Assembly: GCA_031423635.1 (NCBI GenBank)
Contig: JANPFX010000086.1
Location: 5,040-69,039 of the forward strand
DNA: 64,000 nucleotides
Source: JANLQX01 sp031423635
GTDB lineage: Bacteria; Actinomycetota; Acidimicrobiia; Acidimicrobiales; JANYDT01
Direction of reading: 5' to 3'
A model generated the notes under the pieces. The model was given only the letters and a program-made list of their open reading frames with translations, did no database searches and had not been told where the DNA came from. The translations under genes were made by a program, and so were the position numbers. Positions within the stretch are counted from its first letter, which is position 1, and each line of letters opens with the position of its first letter. Of this stretch, positions 1 to 8,072 are shown one piece after another.

Positions 1-909
1 GAGGGCTCGCTCGAACAGGTCGTGTACGACTTCGCCGAAGGCCGCTACGACGTGCTCGTTTGCACCACGATCATCGAGACCGGAATCGACATGCCGACGG
101 TGAACACGCTCGTGGTCGATCGGGCCGACCGGATGGGCCTGGGGCAGCTCCATCAGCTCCGCGGCCGGGTGGGGCGTTCGGGGCAGCGAGCGTATGCGTA
201 CTTATTTTATCCCCCGGACGTGTCCCTGTCCGAGGAGGCCTACGAGCGCCTGAAGACGATCGGCGAACACACCGAGCTTGGCTCCGGGTTCAAGATCGCC
301 ATGCGCGACCTCGAGATCCGAGGAGCCGGCAACCTCCTCGGCGGCAACCAGAGCGGACACATCGCTGCGGTCGGCTACGACCTCTACAGCCAGATGGTCA
401 TCGAGGCCGTCGGCGAGCTCAAGGGGGAGACGAAAAAGGAGCCGGCCGAGATCAAGATGGAGATCCCGGTCGATGCCAACATTCCCCACGACTACATCGG
501 CAAGGAGCCGCTACGCCTTGACGCGTATCGACGTCTTGCCGAAGTCACGAGCCAGGCCGACGTCGACGACATCGCTGCGGAATGGCTCGACCGCTACGGT
601 CCGGTGCCCGAACGCGCCGCCGGTCTTCTCGATGTCGCGAGGCTGCGGGCTGAGTGCGTTCGCATCGGCTTGCGCGAGGTCACCGTCACGAAGGCCGTCG
701 GGATGGGAGCGAGCCTGATGCTGGGTTCGATGGCGGCGCGCCTCTCGCCGGTGGAGTTGAAGACGAGCCAGGAGATCCGACTCCAGCGGCTCTCGCGGAC
801 AGCGGTCTACAAACAACGCGAAGGCCAGCTCATCGTTCCCCTTCGTCCCGGGATCGACGCGCTCGAGTTCCTCCTGACCTTCCTCGGCGAGCTGTACCCG
901 AAAGGCTGA
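1..909 (+). CDS. mfd: Transcription-repair coupling factor Mfd, C-terminal part (5' end outside window)
   Basis: Mfd is the ATP-dependent DNA translocase that removes RNA polymerase stalled at lesions and recruits UvrA. The reading frame is open from base 1, so the 302 residues seen are only the C-terminal quarter. Visible are the end of the second RecA-like helicase lobe (TTIIETGIDMP, then QLHQLRGRVGRS, helicase motifs V and VI), the translocation region that follows (RDLEIRGAGNLLGGNQSGHI) and the C-terminal TRCF domain (IPHDYI, LRLDAYRRLA). An intact Mfd is about 1150-1200 residues. It is followed on the same strand, after an inserted opposite-strand gene, by a parvulin lipoprotein, mazG and eno, an order seen in mycobacteria. 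Identification is secure from the motifs; the upstream three quarters cannot be judged. Confidence 0.96.
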   Translation, partial: EGSLEQVVYDFAEGRYDVLVCTTIIETGIDMPTVNTLVVDRADRMGLGQLHQLRGRVGRSGQRAYAYLFYPPDVSLSEEAYERLKTIGEHTELGSGFKIAMRDLEIRGAGNLLGGNQSGHIAAVGYDLYSQMVIEAVGELKGETKKEPAEIKMEIPVDANIPHDYIGKEPLRLDAYRRLAEVTSQADVDDIAAEWLDRYGPVPERAAGLLDVARLRAECVRIGLREVTVTKAVGMGASLMLGSMAARLSPVELKTSQEIRLQRLSRTAVYKQREGQLIVPLRPGIDALEFLLTFLGELYPKG

Positions 910-940
910 TCCCGAGGACACCGCCACCCGAGCGGGCAGC

Positions 941-2167
941 TCAGACCATTGCGGTGATGTCGCGCAGCTCGGTTTCGTTCACGGTGATCCGGTTGCCGCC
1001 ATTGCGCCGGGCCGCCGTGAGCGCCTCGTCCACGCGGAGGAGCATTTCGCGGGGGAGTGTCTGCGGGTCGAACGTGACGACGCCGATCGACGCCTTCACG
1101 ATGAGCGGTTCCCCGGCGTCGATCGGGGTGCTCGACAGACCCCGTCGGATGCGCTCGAGTGCGATGAGCGAACCTTCGATCATCGTGTTCTGGAGCACGA
1201 CGGCGAACTGCGAACCGGAGAGGCGCGCGAGAACATCGTCGGTTCTCAGGTTCGTACTGATGATCCGCGCAACCTGGCGGAGGAGCTCGTCGCCGACTTT
1301 CGGCCCGTGGCTCTCGACGATGGCTTCGTACCGGTCGATCTCGATGAGGGCGAGTGAGAACGGGTCGAAGCCGTTCTTCGCCTGCGTCCACGAGTCGGCG
1401 AGCCGTTGCGTGAGCTGGCGTCGGTTGTAGGCGCCCGTGATCTGATCGCGGTGCTGGGTCTCTTCGATCGTGCTCTGCAGCCGCCCGAGCTCCTCGTCGG
1501 CGGCTCGGCCGACCTCGACGGCACGCTGCAACCGGCGTCCGAGCATCTCGTTCTCCAGCCGGTTCCGCACGAGCTTTACCTGGTTCTCCGCGGCCTCCCG
1601 CATCAACAGGACGAGGGCACCCGCGGAAACGGAGATCACGCCCGCCGCGCCGATCGACATCCGGGTCCGCATCTCGAGGTAGCGCGCCGCCACCGGCAAC
1701 ACCGCGGATGCAAGCGCGGCGATCGAGGCACCCGGTACGAGTTGCAGACCGATGGCGACGGCGGCAGCCATGGCGATGATCGCCAGACTGACGCTGGTCG
1801 TTGCCTGGGTGCTCTGCGCGTCGAAGAGCAGCCACGCCCCCGAACCGAATGCGAACCCGGCGATCGTCGCGGCCGAGACGATCTCGCGATGATGCGTCGT
1901 GACGGCTTCGGAGGTGTCGAGACTGTCCCTCCATCCCGCCACGAACATGACGATGACCGTTCCGCACGCGGCGATGGCCAGCCACAGACCGAGCAGCCGC
2001 GAGGAGACTTCGCCGTACGTCGCCGCGCCGGCGGCCAGCGCCAGCGCTGCAACGGCGAACGCGCTGCGGCGGAGCGCAGGACGAGCCAGGCTCAGGCATT
2101 CGGCGCGTACGCGGTCGGTCGGCGAGAGCGACTTGGCGCGGGTTCGGTCGGGAGTGGGCGTGGTCAT
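941..2167 (-). CDS. Membrane protein with degenerate GGDEF domain
   Basis: The 408-residue protein has about five or six hydrophobic segments in residues 30-180, a helical linker at about 180-230 and a C-terminal GGDEF-family fold (DQITGAYNRRQL, then VGDELLRQVARI, SIGVVTFD). Active diguanylate cyclases make the second messenger c-di-GMP and carry GG(D/E)EF in the active loop. Here the equivalent is SGSQF at about residue 317 (ARLSGSQFAVVLQ), and the metal-binding DID motif reads EID. The catalytic site therefore looks lost, and the protein may act as a sensor or GTP/c-di-GMP binder; that role is inference. The start is the ATG giving MTTPTPDR. An in-frame extension upstream runs through the 55-bp-spaced direct repeat and is less convincing. 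No EAL domain is present. It sits tail to tail with mfd. Confidence 0.85.
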   Translation of the reverse strand: MTTPTPDRTRAKSLSPTDRVRAECLSLARPALRRSAFAVAALALAAGAATYGEVSSRLLGLWLAIAACGTVIVMFVAGWRDSLDTSEAVTTHHREIVSAATIAGFAFGSGAWLLFDAQSTQATTSVSLAIIAMAAAVAIGLQLVPGASIAALASAVLPVAARYLEMRTRMSIGAAGVISVSAGALVLLMREAAENQVKLVRNRLENEMLGRRLQRAVEVGRAADEELGRLQSTIEETQHRDQITGAYNRRQLTQRLADSWTQAKNGFDPFSLALIEIDRYEAIVESHGPKVGDELLRQVARIISTNLRTDDVLARLSGSQFAVVLQNTMIEGSLIALERIRRGLSSTPIDAGEPLIVKASIGVVTFDPQTLPREMLLRVDEALTAARRNGGNRITVNETELRDITAMV

Positions 2168-2222
2168 GGGGCGGCCTGTCGATACACATCGGCGAGCCGA
2201 GGCAGGTTCTTGAGGGCGCGGC

Positions 2223-2309
2223 GACCCGGAGCCACCCCGGTCCGCCGGTAGGCTGGGCGGGGTTTCAACGGTTGGACGACCGGGAGCCACCCCGGTCCGC
2301 CGGTAGGCT
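2223..2309. repeat. Two-copy direct repeat carrying a -10 hexamer
   Basis: A 32-bp unit with one mismatch occurs at 2223-2254 and again at 2278-2309, offset by 55 bp; the last 27 bp are identical. Each copy ends in GGTAGGCT, which contains the -10-like TAGGCT. The second copy places that hexamer 9 nt before the ATG of the parvulin lipoprotein gene. The first copy may be an extra promoter or a relic of a local duplication. Confidence 0.8.
2304..2309 (+). promoter_or_regulatory. -10 element of the parvulin lipoprotein gene
   Basis: TAGGCT lies 9 nt before the ATG at 2319, giving a leader of only a few nucleotides. No Shine-Dalgarno sequence is visible. It lies inside the second copy of the direct repeat. 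Confidence 0.5.
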
Positions 2310-2318
2310 TGTCGGCTT

Positions 2319-3362
2319 ATGTCGCAACGCTTCCGTCGCCCACATCCCTTCGTCGCCGCTCTCGCGTGTGGTCTCGTCGGGGTGATCACCGCCGGATGTT
2401 CCACCGTGAACCCGTCCGCTCTCCGGGTCGGCGACACCCGGGTGAGCCGTGACGACATCGAAAGCGATCTCAAGGGCTACGAGAAAGCACTTCTGGCCGG
2501 AACCTCCACTGCGGAAGAGAAGGCTCAAGTTCAGGCGCAGCTTCGCAAGGGGGATGCGTTCAGCCCGGACTTCACCGTCGCCGTGCTCAATCGGCGGGTC
2601 GGTGCGATCGCGCTCGACACGGCCTTCGCAGCAACCGGCGCGAAGACGGTGACGATCACGGCGGAGCTGCGCAAGCGGGCCGAGCAAGCCTTCGCCGGCC
2701 AGAACGCTCCTCCGGAATCTGGTCAGAAGGCCTTTGCCGCGCTGTCCAAGAAGCTCCAGGACCGCGAACTCCGTCTCGTCAGCCTTCCGGCTGTGCTGGC
2801 CGAGAAGAAGGCCAAGACGCTCGGCACTCCCGAGGAGTTCTACAAGGCCAATCCCGGACGTTTCGTCCTCGAGGCCTGCACCCGCCACATCCTGATCCCG
2901 GACAAAGCCCGGGTTGACGCGGTCCGGGCCAAAATCGTCGCCGGTGCCGATTTCGCCGGTCTGGCGAAGACAGAGTCCACCGACACCGGGTCGGGCGCTC
3001 AGGGCGGCGACCTCGGGTGTGGCGACCCGAAGCAGTTCGTCCCCGAGTTCGCCAAAGCAGTCGGTACCTTGAAAATCGGTGAACTCAGCAAGCCGGTCCA
3101 GACCCAGTTCGGCTACCACCTGATCGAGGTCAAGAGCCGCAAGATCGCCCCGTTCGCCCAGGTGAAGAGCGCGATCGGCGACGACATGCTCGCCAAGGCC
3201 CGTGAAGACGTCGAGTCCGAGGTGGCCGTCTATGCGAAGGACCTGTCGGTCGATCCCCTCTTCGGTGTGGCCGGAACCGACCAGCAGGGGCGCCCGGCTG
3301 TGCTCGTCACACCGACAGCCGCGAGCGGTGGATCCGCCAACGTGGCGCCGGCCCAGGGATAA
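2319..3362 (+). CDS. Parvulin-type peptidyl-prolyl isomerase lipoprotein (SurA/PrsA-like)
   Basis: This 347-residue secreted foldase would speed cis-trans proline isomerisation in proteins outside the membrane. Residues 1-27 form a lipoprotein signal: basic start, hydrophobic stretch and lipobox ITAGC with the lipidated Cys at residue 27. A SurA-like helical region follows (about 30-180), then a rotamase (PpiC) domain at about 185-285: TRHILIP, then GADFAGLAKTESTD, GGDLGCGDP and FGYHLIEV are family hallmarks. The C-terminal tail is low-complexity Ala/Pro. mazG follows 11 nt downstream, so the two are probably cotranscribed. In mycobacteria a lipoprotein gene (lpqU) sits at a similar place, although it is not a parvulin. 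Enzyme activity has not been shown for this protein; PrsA- or SurA-like chaperone function is the usual role. Confidence 0.88.
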   Translation: MSQRFRRPHPFVAALACGLVGVITAGCSTVNPSALRVGDTRVSRDDIESDLKGYEKALLAGTSTAEEKAQVQAQLRKGDAFSPDFTVAVLNRRVGAIALDTAFAATGAKTVTITAELRKRAEQAFAGQNAPPESGQKAFAALSKKLQDRELRLVSLPAVLAEKKAKTLGTPEEFYKANPGRFVLEACTRHILIPDKARVDAVRAKIVAGADFAGLAKTESTDTGSGAQGGDLGCGDPKQFVPEFAKAVGTLKIGELSKPVQTQFGYHLIEVKSRKIAPFAQVKSAIGDDMLAKAREDVESEVAVYAKDLSVDPLFGVAGTDQQGRPAVLVTPTAASGGSANVAPAQG

Positions 3363-3373
3363 GCGCCGCGGAG

Positions 3374-4489
3374 GTGTCGCGTCCGCGGATCACCGTCGTC
3401 GGGCTCGGACCGGCTGGGCCTGAGCTGCTCACCACGGCGACAGTCTCGGCCATTGCGTCGCACCGCCATCGCTACCTCCGCACGAGCCGGCATCCGTCGG
3501 CCTCGGCGGTCGAGGGCGCGGCGTCGTTCGACAACGCGTATGAGCAGGCGCCGTCGTTCGACGACGTCTACGGCGACATTGTCGAGCGACTCGTCGCTGC
3601 GGCGATCGAGCACGGTCAGGTGCTCTATGCGGTCCCCGGATCGCCGGCCGTGGCCGAGCGCACCGTGGAGATGCTTCGACTCGATGATCGAATCGACCTC
3701 GACGTCCTGCCCGCATTGTCGTTCGTCGACCTGACCTGGGTGCGGCTCGGCGTGGATCCGCTGACGGAGCGCCCCCGAATCGTCGATGGTCATCGTTTCG
3801 CGGTCGACGTCGCGGGTGATCACGGTCCCTTCCTCGTGACCCAGTGCCACTCCGTCGACATCCTCTCGTCGATCAAGCTTGCGTTCGACAACGACGCGCC
3901 AGCGACGGTGACGGTTCTGGCGCGACTCGGCCTTCCCGACGAATCGATCCGGGTCATCGACTGGGCAGATCTCGACCGGATCCCGGCCGATCACCTCACG
4001 TCGCTGTGGATCCCGCGGATTCGCACGCCGCTGGCGTCCTCGATCGTGTCCCTCGAGGAGGTCATGCGCTCGCTCCGGGAGCAGTGCCCGTGGGATCGTC
4101 AGCAGACGCACGTCTCGCTCGCTCCCTATGCGACGGAAGAGGCTGCAGAGCTCGTCGAAGCAGTGCAGGCATTGCTCCACAGTGGGAACGGCGAACTCGA
4201 CGACGCCACCGACGCAGCGATCGATCATCTCGCCGATGAACTCGGCGACGTCGTGTTCCAGGTGGTGTTCCACGCCTGTCTCGCCGCAGAACGAGGGTGG
4301 TTCACGCTGGCCGACGTGTTCGACGGACTCGCCGCGAAGCTCGTACGACGCCATCCCCACGTCTTCACACCGGCCGGGGTGTCTCCGGACGAATGGCGGG
4401 TGGAAACACCAGACGACGTCCACCGGAACTGGCAGGCGATCAAGGCTAGAGAGCGGGCCGACAAGCCCACATTCCTTCCCGAACGCTGA
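3374..4489 (+). CDS. mazG: MazG nucleoside triphosphate pyrophosphohydrolase with N-terminal methylase-like domain
   Basis: MazG hydrolyses NTPs and dNTPs to monophosphate and pyrophosphate, cleaning non-canonical nucleotides. The 371-residue protein has two parts. Residues 1-210 resemble the tetrapyrrole methylase (SAM-binding) fold found in YabN-type proteins (ITVVGLGPAGPELLT at the start, YAVPGSPAVAE at about 85). Residues 225-371 are the MazG domain: CPWDRQQTH, EEAAELVEA, DELGDVVFQVVFH and KLVRRHPHVF supply the metal-binding Glu/Asp residues. Only one MazG unit is present, unlike the doubled E. coli enzyme. The start is GTG at 3374, 11 nt after the lipoprotein stop; the GGAG just before it is too close to be a normal ribosome site. 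eno follows after a 247-nt regulatory gap. Confidence 0.93.
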   Translation: MSRPRITVVGLGPAGPELLTTATVSAIASHRHRYLRTSRHPSASAVEGAASFDNAYEQAPSFDDVYGDIVERLVAAAIEHGQVLYAVPGSPAVAERTVEMLRLDDRIDLDVLPALSFVDLTWVRLGVDPLTERPRIVDGHRFAVDVAGDHGPFLVTQCHSVDILSSIKLAFDNDAPATVTVLARLGLPDESIRVIDWADLDRIPADHLTSLWIPRIRTPLASSIVSLEEVMRSLREQCPWDRQQTHVSLAPYATEEAAELVEAVQALLHSGNGELDDATDAAIDHLADELGDVVFQVVFHACLAAERGWFTLADVFDGLAAKLVRRHPHVFTPAGVSPDEWRVETPDDVHRNWQAIKARERADKPTFLPER

Positions 4490-4514
4490 ATCGCTCGCCA
4501 ACGAACGCATTCTT

Positions 4515-4560
4515 CGAATGTACGTTCGAGTACTTGGGGAGTTGAACGAATGAACGTTCG
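4515..4560. promoter_or_regulatory. Paired LexA-like operator boxes upstream of eno
   Basis: Two near-identical 14-mers, CGAATGTACGTTCG (4515-4528) and CGAATGAACGTTCG (4547-4560), are 32 bp apart, about three helical turns. Both differ by one base from the actinobacterial SOS-box pattern CGAACNNNNGTTCG; the second also holds the palindrome GAACGTTC. The surrounding 4490-4600 stretch is clearly more AT-rich than its flanks. LexA is a guess from the pattern; another dimeric regulator is possible. Confidence 0.45.
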
Positions 4561-4643
4561 ATCAATTTTTCGAGAATTCGGTCAATTTCCCGACGCGTGG
4601 TCTGTCGATTGGTCCTATCCGCGCTCGATTACGCTCGACCACC

Positions 4644-4649
4644 TACGGT
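4644..4649 (+). promoter_or_regulatory. Candidate -10 element for eno
   Basis: TACGGT matches TANNNT, 88 nt before the eno ATG, and would give a leader of about 80 nt carrying the GAGGG ribosome site at 4724-4728. No convincing -35 was found. Confidence 0.35.
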
Positions 4650-4736
4650 GTTCCCACCTTGGCCGAGGTGTCGTTCGCATCCTGCCGGCCGAAGCCACAC
4701 CCGCCCTTTTCGTTCACTTCCCCGAGGGTCATCGCC

Positions 4737-6032
4737 ATGAGCAGGATCGAAACCGTTGTCGGCCGTCAAGTTCTCGACAGCCGGGGAAACCCGACCGTCG
4801 AAGTCGAGGTCGTCCTCGAATCCGGTGCGCGAGGACGCGCGATCGTGCCGTCGGGTGCATCCACCGGTGAGCACGAGGCCGTCGAGCTCCGCGACGGCGG
4901 GAAGGCGTACCTTGGCAAAGGCGTGCTCAAAGCCACCGCCGCGGTCAACGGTGAGATCGCAGACCTGCTGATCGGCCACGACGGACTCGACCAGCGGATC
5001 ATCGACGCCGCGATGATCGAGCTCGACGGTACGCACAACAAGGCGCGACTCGGCGCCAACGCGATCCTCGGAACATCGCTCGCTGTCGCGAAGGCGGCCG
5101 CCGACGAGATCGACCTTCCGCTGTATCGTGCCATCGGCGGGCCGAACGCCCACGTGCTGCCGGTGCCGATGCTCAACGTCGTCAACGGCGGTGTCCACGC
5201 CGACAACACCATCGACATGCAGGAATTCATGGTGATGCCGGTCGGCGCAGCGAGCTTCTCCGAAGCGCTGCGATGGGGTGTCGAGACCTATCACACGCTC
5301 AAGAAGCTGCTCCACGATCGCGGGCTGTCGACCGCCGTGGGCGACGAAGGCGGGTTCGCGCCGAACCTTGCCAGCAATGAAGACGCCATCAAGATCTTGC
5401 TGGAGGCAATCGAGAAGGCCGGCTTCGTCCCAGGGGAGCAGATCGCCATCGCCCTCGATCCGGCCATGAGCGAGCTCTTCCGTGACGGGAAGTACCACCT
5501 CGCCGGCGAAGGGCGCTCGCTCACGTCCGACGAGATGGTCGACTACTGGGCCGAACTCGCCGGAAAGTACCCGATCGTCTCCATCGAAGACGGCATGGCC
5601 GAGGATGACTGGGACGGTTGGACGGCGCTCACTCGTGCGCTTTCTGGTCGTATCCAACTCGTCGGCGACGATCTTTTCGTGACGAATTCCGAACGGCTCC
5701 AGATGGGCATCGACCGGAAGGTTGCGAACTCGATTCTCGTGAAGGTCAACCAGATCGGTTCGTTGACGGAGACGCTCGATGCGGTGTCGCTGGCGACCCG
5801 CAACGCCTATTCGGCAGTGATGTCGCACCGGTCCGGCGAGACCGAGGACTCGACCATCGCCGACCTTGCGGTTGCGACGAACTGCGGGCAGATCAAGACC
5901 GGCGCCCCCGCTCGCTCCGACCGGGTGGCCAAGTACAACCAGTTGCTCCGCATCGAGGAACAGCTCGGCGAGGCAGCCCGATTCTGGGGGCGTGACGCAT
6001 TGGCTCCCCGCGGCGCGATGCGCAGCGTATGA
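4737..6032 (+). CDS. eno: Enolase (phosphopyruvate hydratase)
   Basis: Enolase converts 2-phosphoglycerate to phosphoenolpyruvate in glycolysis and gluconeogenesis, in the cytoplasm, using Mg2+. At 431 residues it has the usual length. Motifs include RQVLDSRGNPTVEVEV at the start, SGASTGEHEA (flexible lid), GDEGGFAPNL (Glu and base region), ALDPAMSELF, SIEDGMAEDDW (metal Asp/Glu) and the signature LVKVNQIGSLTET with the catalytic Lys, then MSHRSGETED. The ATG at 4737 was chosen over an in-frame GTG-type start 26 codons upstream because GAGGG lies 8 nt before it and the enolase fold begins there. The ftsB-like gene overlaps its stop (ATGA). Confidence 0.98.
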   Translation: MSRIETVVGRQVLDSRGNPTVEVEVVLESGARGRAIVPSGASTGEHEAVELRDGGKAYLGKGVLKATAAVNGEIADLLIGHDGLDQRIIDAAMIELDGTHNKARLGANAILGTSLAVAKAAADEIDLPLYRAIGGPNAHVLPVPMLNVVNGGVHADNTIDMQEFMVMPVGAASFSEALRWGVETYHTLKKLLHDRGLSTAVGDEGGFAPNLASNEDAIKILLEAIEKAGFVPGEQIAIALDPAMSELFRDGKYHLAGEGRSLTSDEMVDYWAELAGKYPIVSIEDGMAEDDWDGWTALTRALSGRIQLVGDDLFVTNSERLQMGIDRKVANSILVKVNQIGSLTETLDAVSLATRNAYSAVMSHRSGETEDSTIADLAVATNCGQIKTGAPARSDRVAKYNQLLRIEEQLGEAARFWGRDALAPRGAMRSV

Positions 6033-6472
6033 ATCGAGAGTTCGCAATGTCTTCTCCACTCTCGCCCCGAGTCGCCCGTACCCTCTTGGGCGTTTTGGTC
6101 CTTCCCGCACTCGTCGTCCTCCTGGTCATCCTCGGTGTCCTTCCGGTGCGCGCGGCGGCGACCCAGCGGAGCGAGATGAGCAGTTCTTCGGCCAGGCTCA
6201 CTCTCCTCACCGAGAAGAACCGGGACCTCCGCGAACGAATCCGCCTGCTGCGGACCGACGACGAGATCAAGCGGATCGCCCGGGAGCAATACGCGATGGT
6301 CCCGCCAGGTCAGAAGCTGTTGGTGATCCCCGGTCTCGGCGACGGCGGCCGAAGCCTGACGACCTCGTCGGGGGCGACGCTCGATCGGGTACCGAACCTG
6401 CCTGTCGAGCATCACGATTCGTCGTTCTGGCAGACGCTGCGAGACTTCGCGCGCTTCGTCAACCTCGTCTGA
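6029..6472 (+). CDS. Septum formation initiator (FtsB/DivIC family)
   Basis: This is a small bitopic division protein, expected to join FtsL and FtsQ in the divisome. The 147 residues comprise a short cytoplasmic start, one membrane segment at about residues 17-40 (LLGVLVLPALVVLLVILGVL), a coiled coil (SARLTLLTEKNRDLRERIRL) and the family motif region DEIKRIAREQYAMVPPGQKLL, where the E-x-x-AR-E-Y/x-M-V-P-G pattern is characteristic. The C-terminal 45 residues are less conserved. The ATG overlaps the eno stop as ATGA, indicating translational coupling; a second Met six codons later is possible. The eno-ftsB order matches mycobacteria, where DUF501 and ppx follow directly; here they lie 18 kb away. 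Confidence 0.9.
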   Translation: MNREFAMSSPLSPRVARTLLGVLVLPALVVLLVILGVLPVRAAATQRSEMSSSSARLTLLTEKNRDLRERIRLLRTDDEIKRIAREQYAMVPPGQKLLVIPGLGDGGRSLTTSSGATLDRVPNLPVEHHDSSFWQTLRDFARFVNLV

Positions 6473-6596
6473 CCCGATCGGTCGCACGGCACGCACCCCG
6501 ACGACCACCCGGAATTCATGTGACGGTGGGCACCGGTCCCGCCACCGGTGCTAGAACGAACGTCGTCTTCGTCACCTAGCACCAGGGGTTCCCAAC

Positions 6597-7061
6597 GTGA
6601 ACGTTTCCATCACCGTCAACGGTCAACTGCAGAGCCACGACGTCGAGCCTCGCACGCTGCTCGTCCACTACATCCGGGAGAACTGCGGGCTCACCGGAAC
6701 CAACGTCGGCTGCGATACCTCCTCGTGCGGCGCCTGCACGATCCACCTCGACGGTGAGGCGGTCAAGTCGTGCACGATCCTCGCCGTGCAGGCCGATGGC
6801 GGCGTCATCGGAACGATCGAGGGCTTGGCGAAGGACGGCGTCATGCATCCGATGCAGGAGTCGTTCCGGGAGAACCACGGTCTGCAATGCGGGTACTGCA
6901 CCCCGGGGATGGTCATGGCGGCCATCTCGCTCCTCGATGAGAACCCGAATCCGACCGAGCACGACGTGCGGATCGGGCTCGAAGGCAACCTGTGCCGCTG
7001 CACCGGCTACCACAACATCGTCAAGGCGGTCCTGGCCGTCGCCGAGTCATCGAACGCCTGA
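6597..7061 (+). CDS. coxS: Molybdenum hydroxylase [2Fe-2S] small subunit (CoxS-like)
   Basis: This is the iron-sulfur electron-transfer subunit of a carbon monoxide dehydrogenase/xanthine dehydrogenase-type enzyme. The 154 residues show both [2Fe-2S] sites: the plant-ferredoxin-like cluster in GCDTSSCGACTIHL with a fourth Cys in KSC (about residue 60), and the C-terminal helical cluster in CGYCTPGM and LCRCTGY. The start is GTG at 6597, preceded by AGGGG. coxM follows after 149 nt. No large molybdopterin subunit (CoxL) occurs in the window, so the substrate cannot be assigned; the sequence family also serves nicotinate, isoquinoline and aldehyde oxidoreductases. The downstream CoxD-, CoxE-, CoxI- and CoxG-like genes favour a CODH-type complex. 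Confidence 0.92.
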   Translation: MNVSITVNGQLQSHDVEPRTLLVHYIRENCGLTGTNVGCDTSSCGACTIHLDGEAVKSCTILAVQADGGVIGTIEGLAKDGVMHPMQESFRENHGLQCGYCTPGMVMAAISLLDENPNPTEHDVRIGLEGNLCRCTGYHNIVKAVLAVAESSNA

Positions 7062-7210
7062 GTCGGTCCCGCCGACGTCACCCGCATCACCGAGATGGCG
7101 ATTCCGCTTTCGCTGTCCACCGACGGGGAACCCTCTCCGCTCTGCGCCTCACGCATGAACCGCCGCTCTGCCACCTCTCTCAACACCGAACCGCTACCCA
7201 GGAGTGCCCG

Positions 7211-8035
7211 ATGATCCCCGCCGCTTTTGACTATGTCCGAGTCGACTCGGCCGATGCCGCCGTCGCCGCTCTCGTCGAACACGGCGAGGACGCCAAGATC
7301 CTCGCCGGAGGACATTCGCTCGTGCCGCTCCTCAAGCTGCGGCTGGCGTCGCCATCGGTGCTGGTCGACGTCGGTCGCGTCAAGGACCTCTCGTTCATCC
7401 GCGATGCAGGCGACCACATCGCTATCGGCGCGATGACTCGGCACCGCGCCGTGGAGACGTCCTCGGTGCTCGCCGAGCATGTCGCACTGCTGCCGCTCGT
7501 TGCCCGCGAGGTCGGCGATCCGCAGGTTCGCCATCGTGGCACGATCGGGGGGTCGATCGCTCACGCCGATCCCGCCTCGGATCTTCCGGGAGCGATGCTG
7601 GCGCTGAACGCAACCCTCGTGGCACGCGGGCCGAAGGGTGAGCGCACAATTGCCGCCGCGGACTTCTTCCAGGGGTTCCTCACCACCGCGCTGGCGGCCG
7701 ATGAGCTGCTCACGGAGATCCGCGTGCCGAAGATCACCGGAGCCAAGGCGAACTATCAGAAGTTCAACCGTCGCGCCCAGGACTGGGCGATCGTCGGCGT
7801 TGCTGCCTGGAAGCTGAACGGTGCCTGCGGCGTCGGCCTGGTGAACATGGGCTCGTCGCCGGTGAAAGCCGGCTCGGTCGAGGCTGCCGTCAACAGCGGC
7901 GCCTCCGCTGCTGATGCCGCGGCTTCGGCCGCCGATGGCACCGAGCCGCCGTCGGATCTCAACGCCTCCGTCGAGTACCGCCAGCACCTGGCGCGCGTGC
8001 TGACCCGTCGCGCCCTCGAGGCATGTGGGGCATAG
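7211..8035 (+). CDS. coxM: Molybdenum hydroxylase FAD-binding medium subunit (CoxM-like)
   Basis: This subunit carries FAD and passes electrons from the [2Fe-2S] centres to the acceptor. The 274 residues contain the two diagnostic FAD motifs of the CoxM family, AGGHSLVPLLKLRLA (about residues 32-46) and TIGGSIAHADPASDLP (about 110-125). The C-terminal CODH domain is present, followed by an Ala/Ser-rich stretch. The ATG at 7211 has AGGAG six bases upstream, one of the few clear Shine-Dalgarno sites here; the longer open frame upstream is rejected. The gene normally lies beside coxS and coxL. Here the next 440 bp hold only an ABC-transporter relic, and coxL is missing. Confidence 0.92.
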   Translation: MIPAAFDYVRVDSADAAVAALVEHGEDAKILAGGHSLVPLLKLRLASPSVLVDVGRVKDLSFIRDAGDHIAIGAMTRHRAVETSSVLAEHVALLPLVAREVGDPQVRHRGTIGGSIAHADPASDLPGAMLALNATLVARGPKGERTIAAADFFQGFLTTALAADELLTEIRVPKITGAKANYQKFNRRAQDWAIVGVAAWKLNGACGVGLVNMGSSPVKAGSVEAAVNSGASAADAAASAADGTEPPSDLNASVEYRQHLARVLTRRALEACGA

Positions 8036-8072
8036 CCGTCTCCTCGCGTTGACTGCAATGAACTGACGGTTC

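Noticed and set aside
807..2189. 460-codon minus-strand frame overlapping the GGDEF gene
   Set aside because: Arg-rich shadow frame; the GGDEF-domain frame has the recognisable domain.
4550..4870. Plus-strand frame starting MNVRSIFREF upstream of eno
   Set aside because: It starts inside the paired operator boxes and runs out of frame through the beginning of eno; the sequence loses protein-like character after 20 codons.
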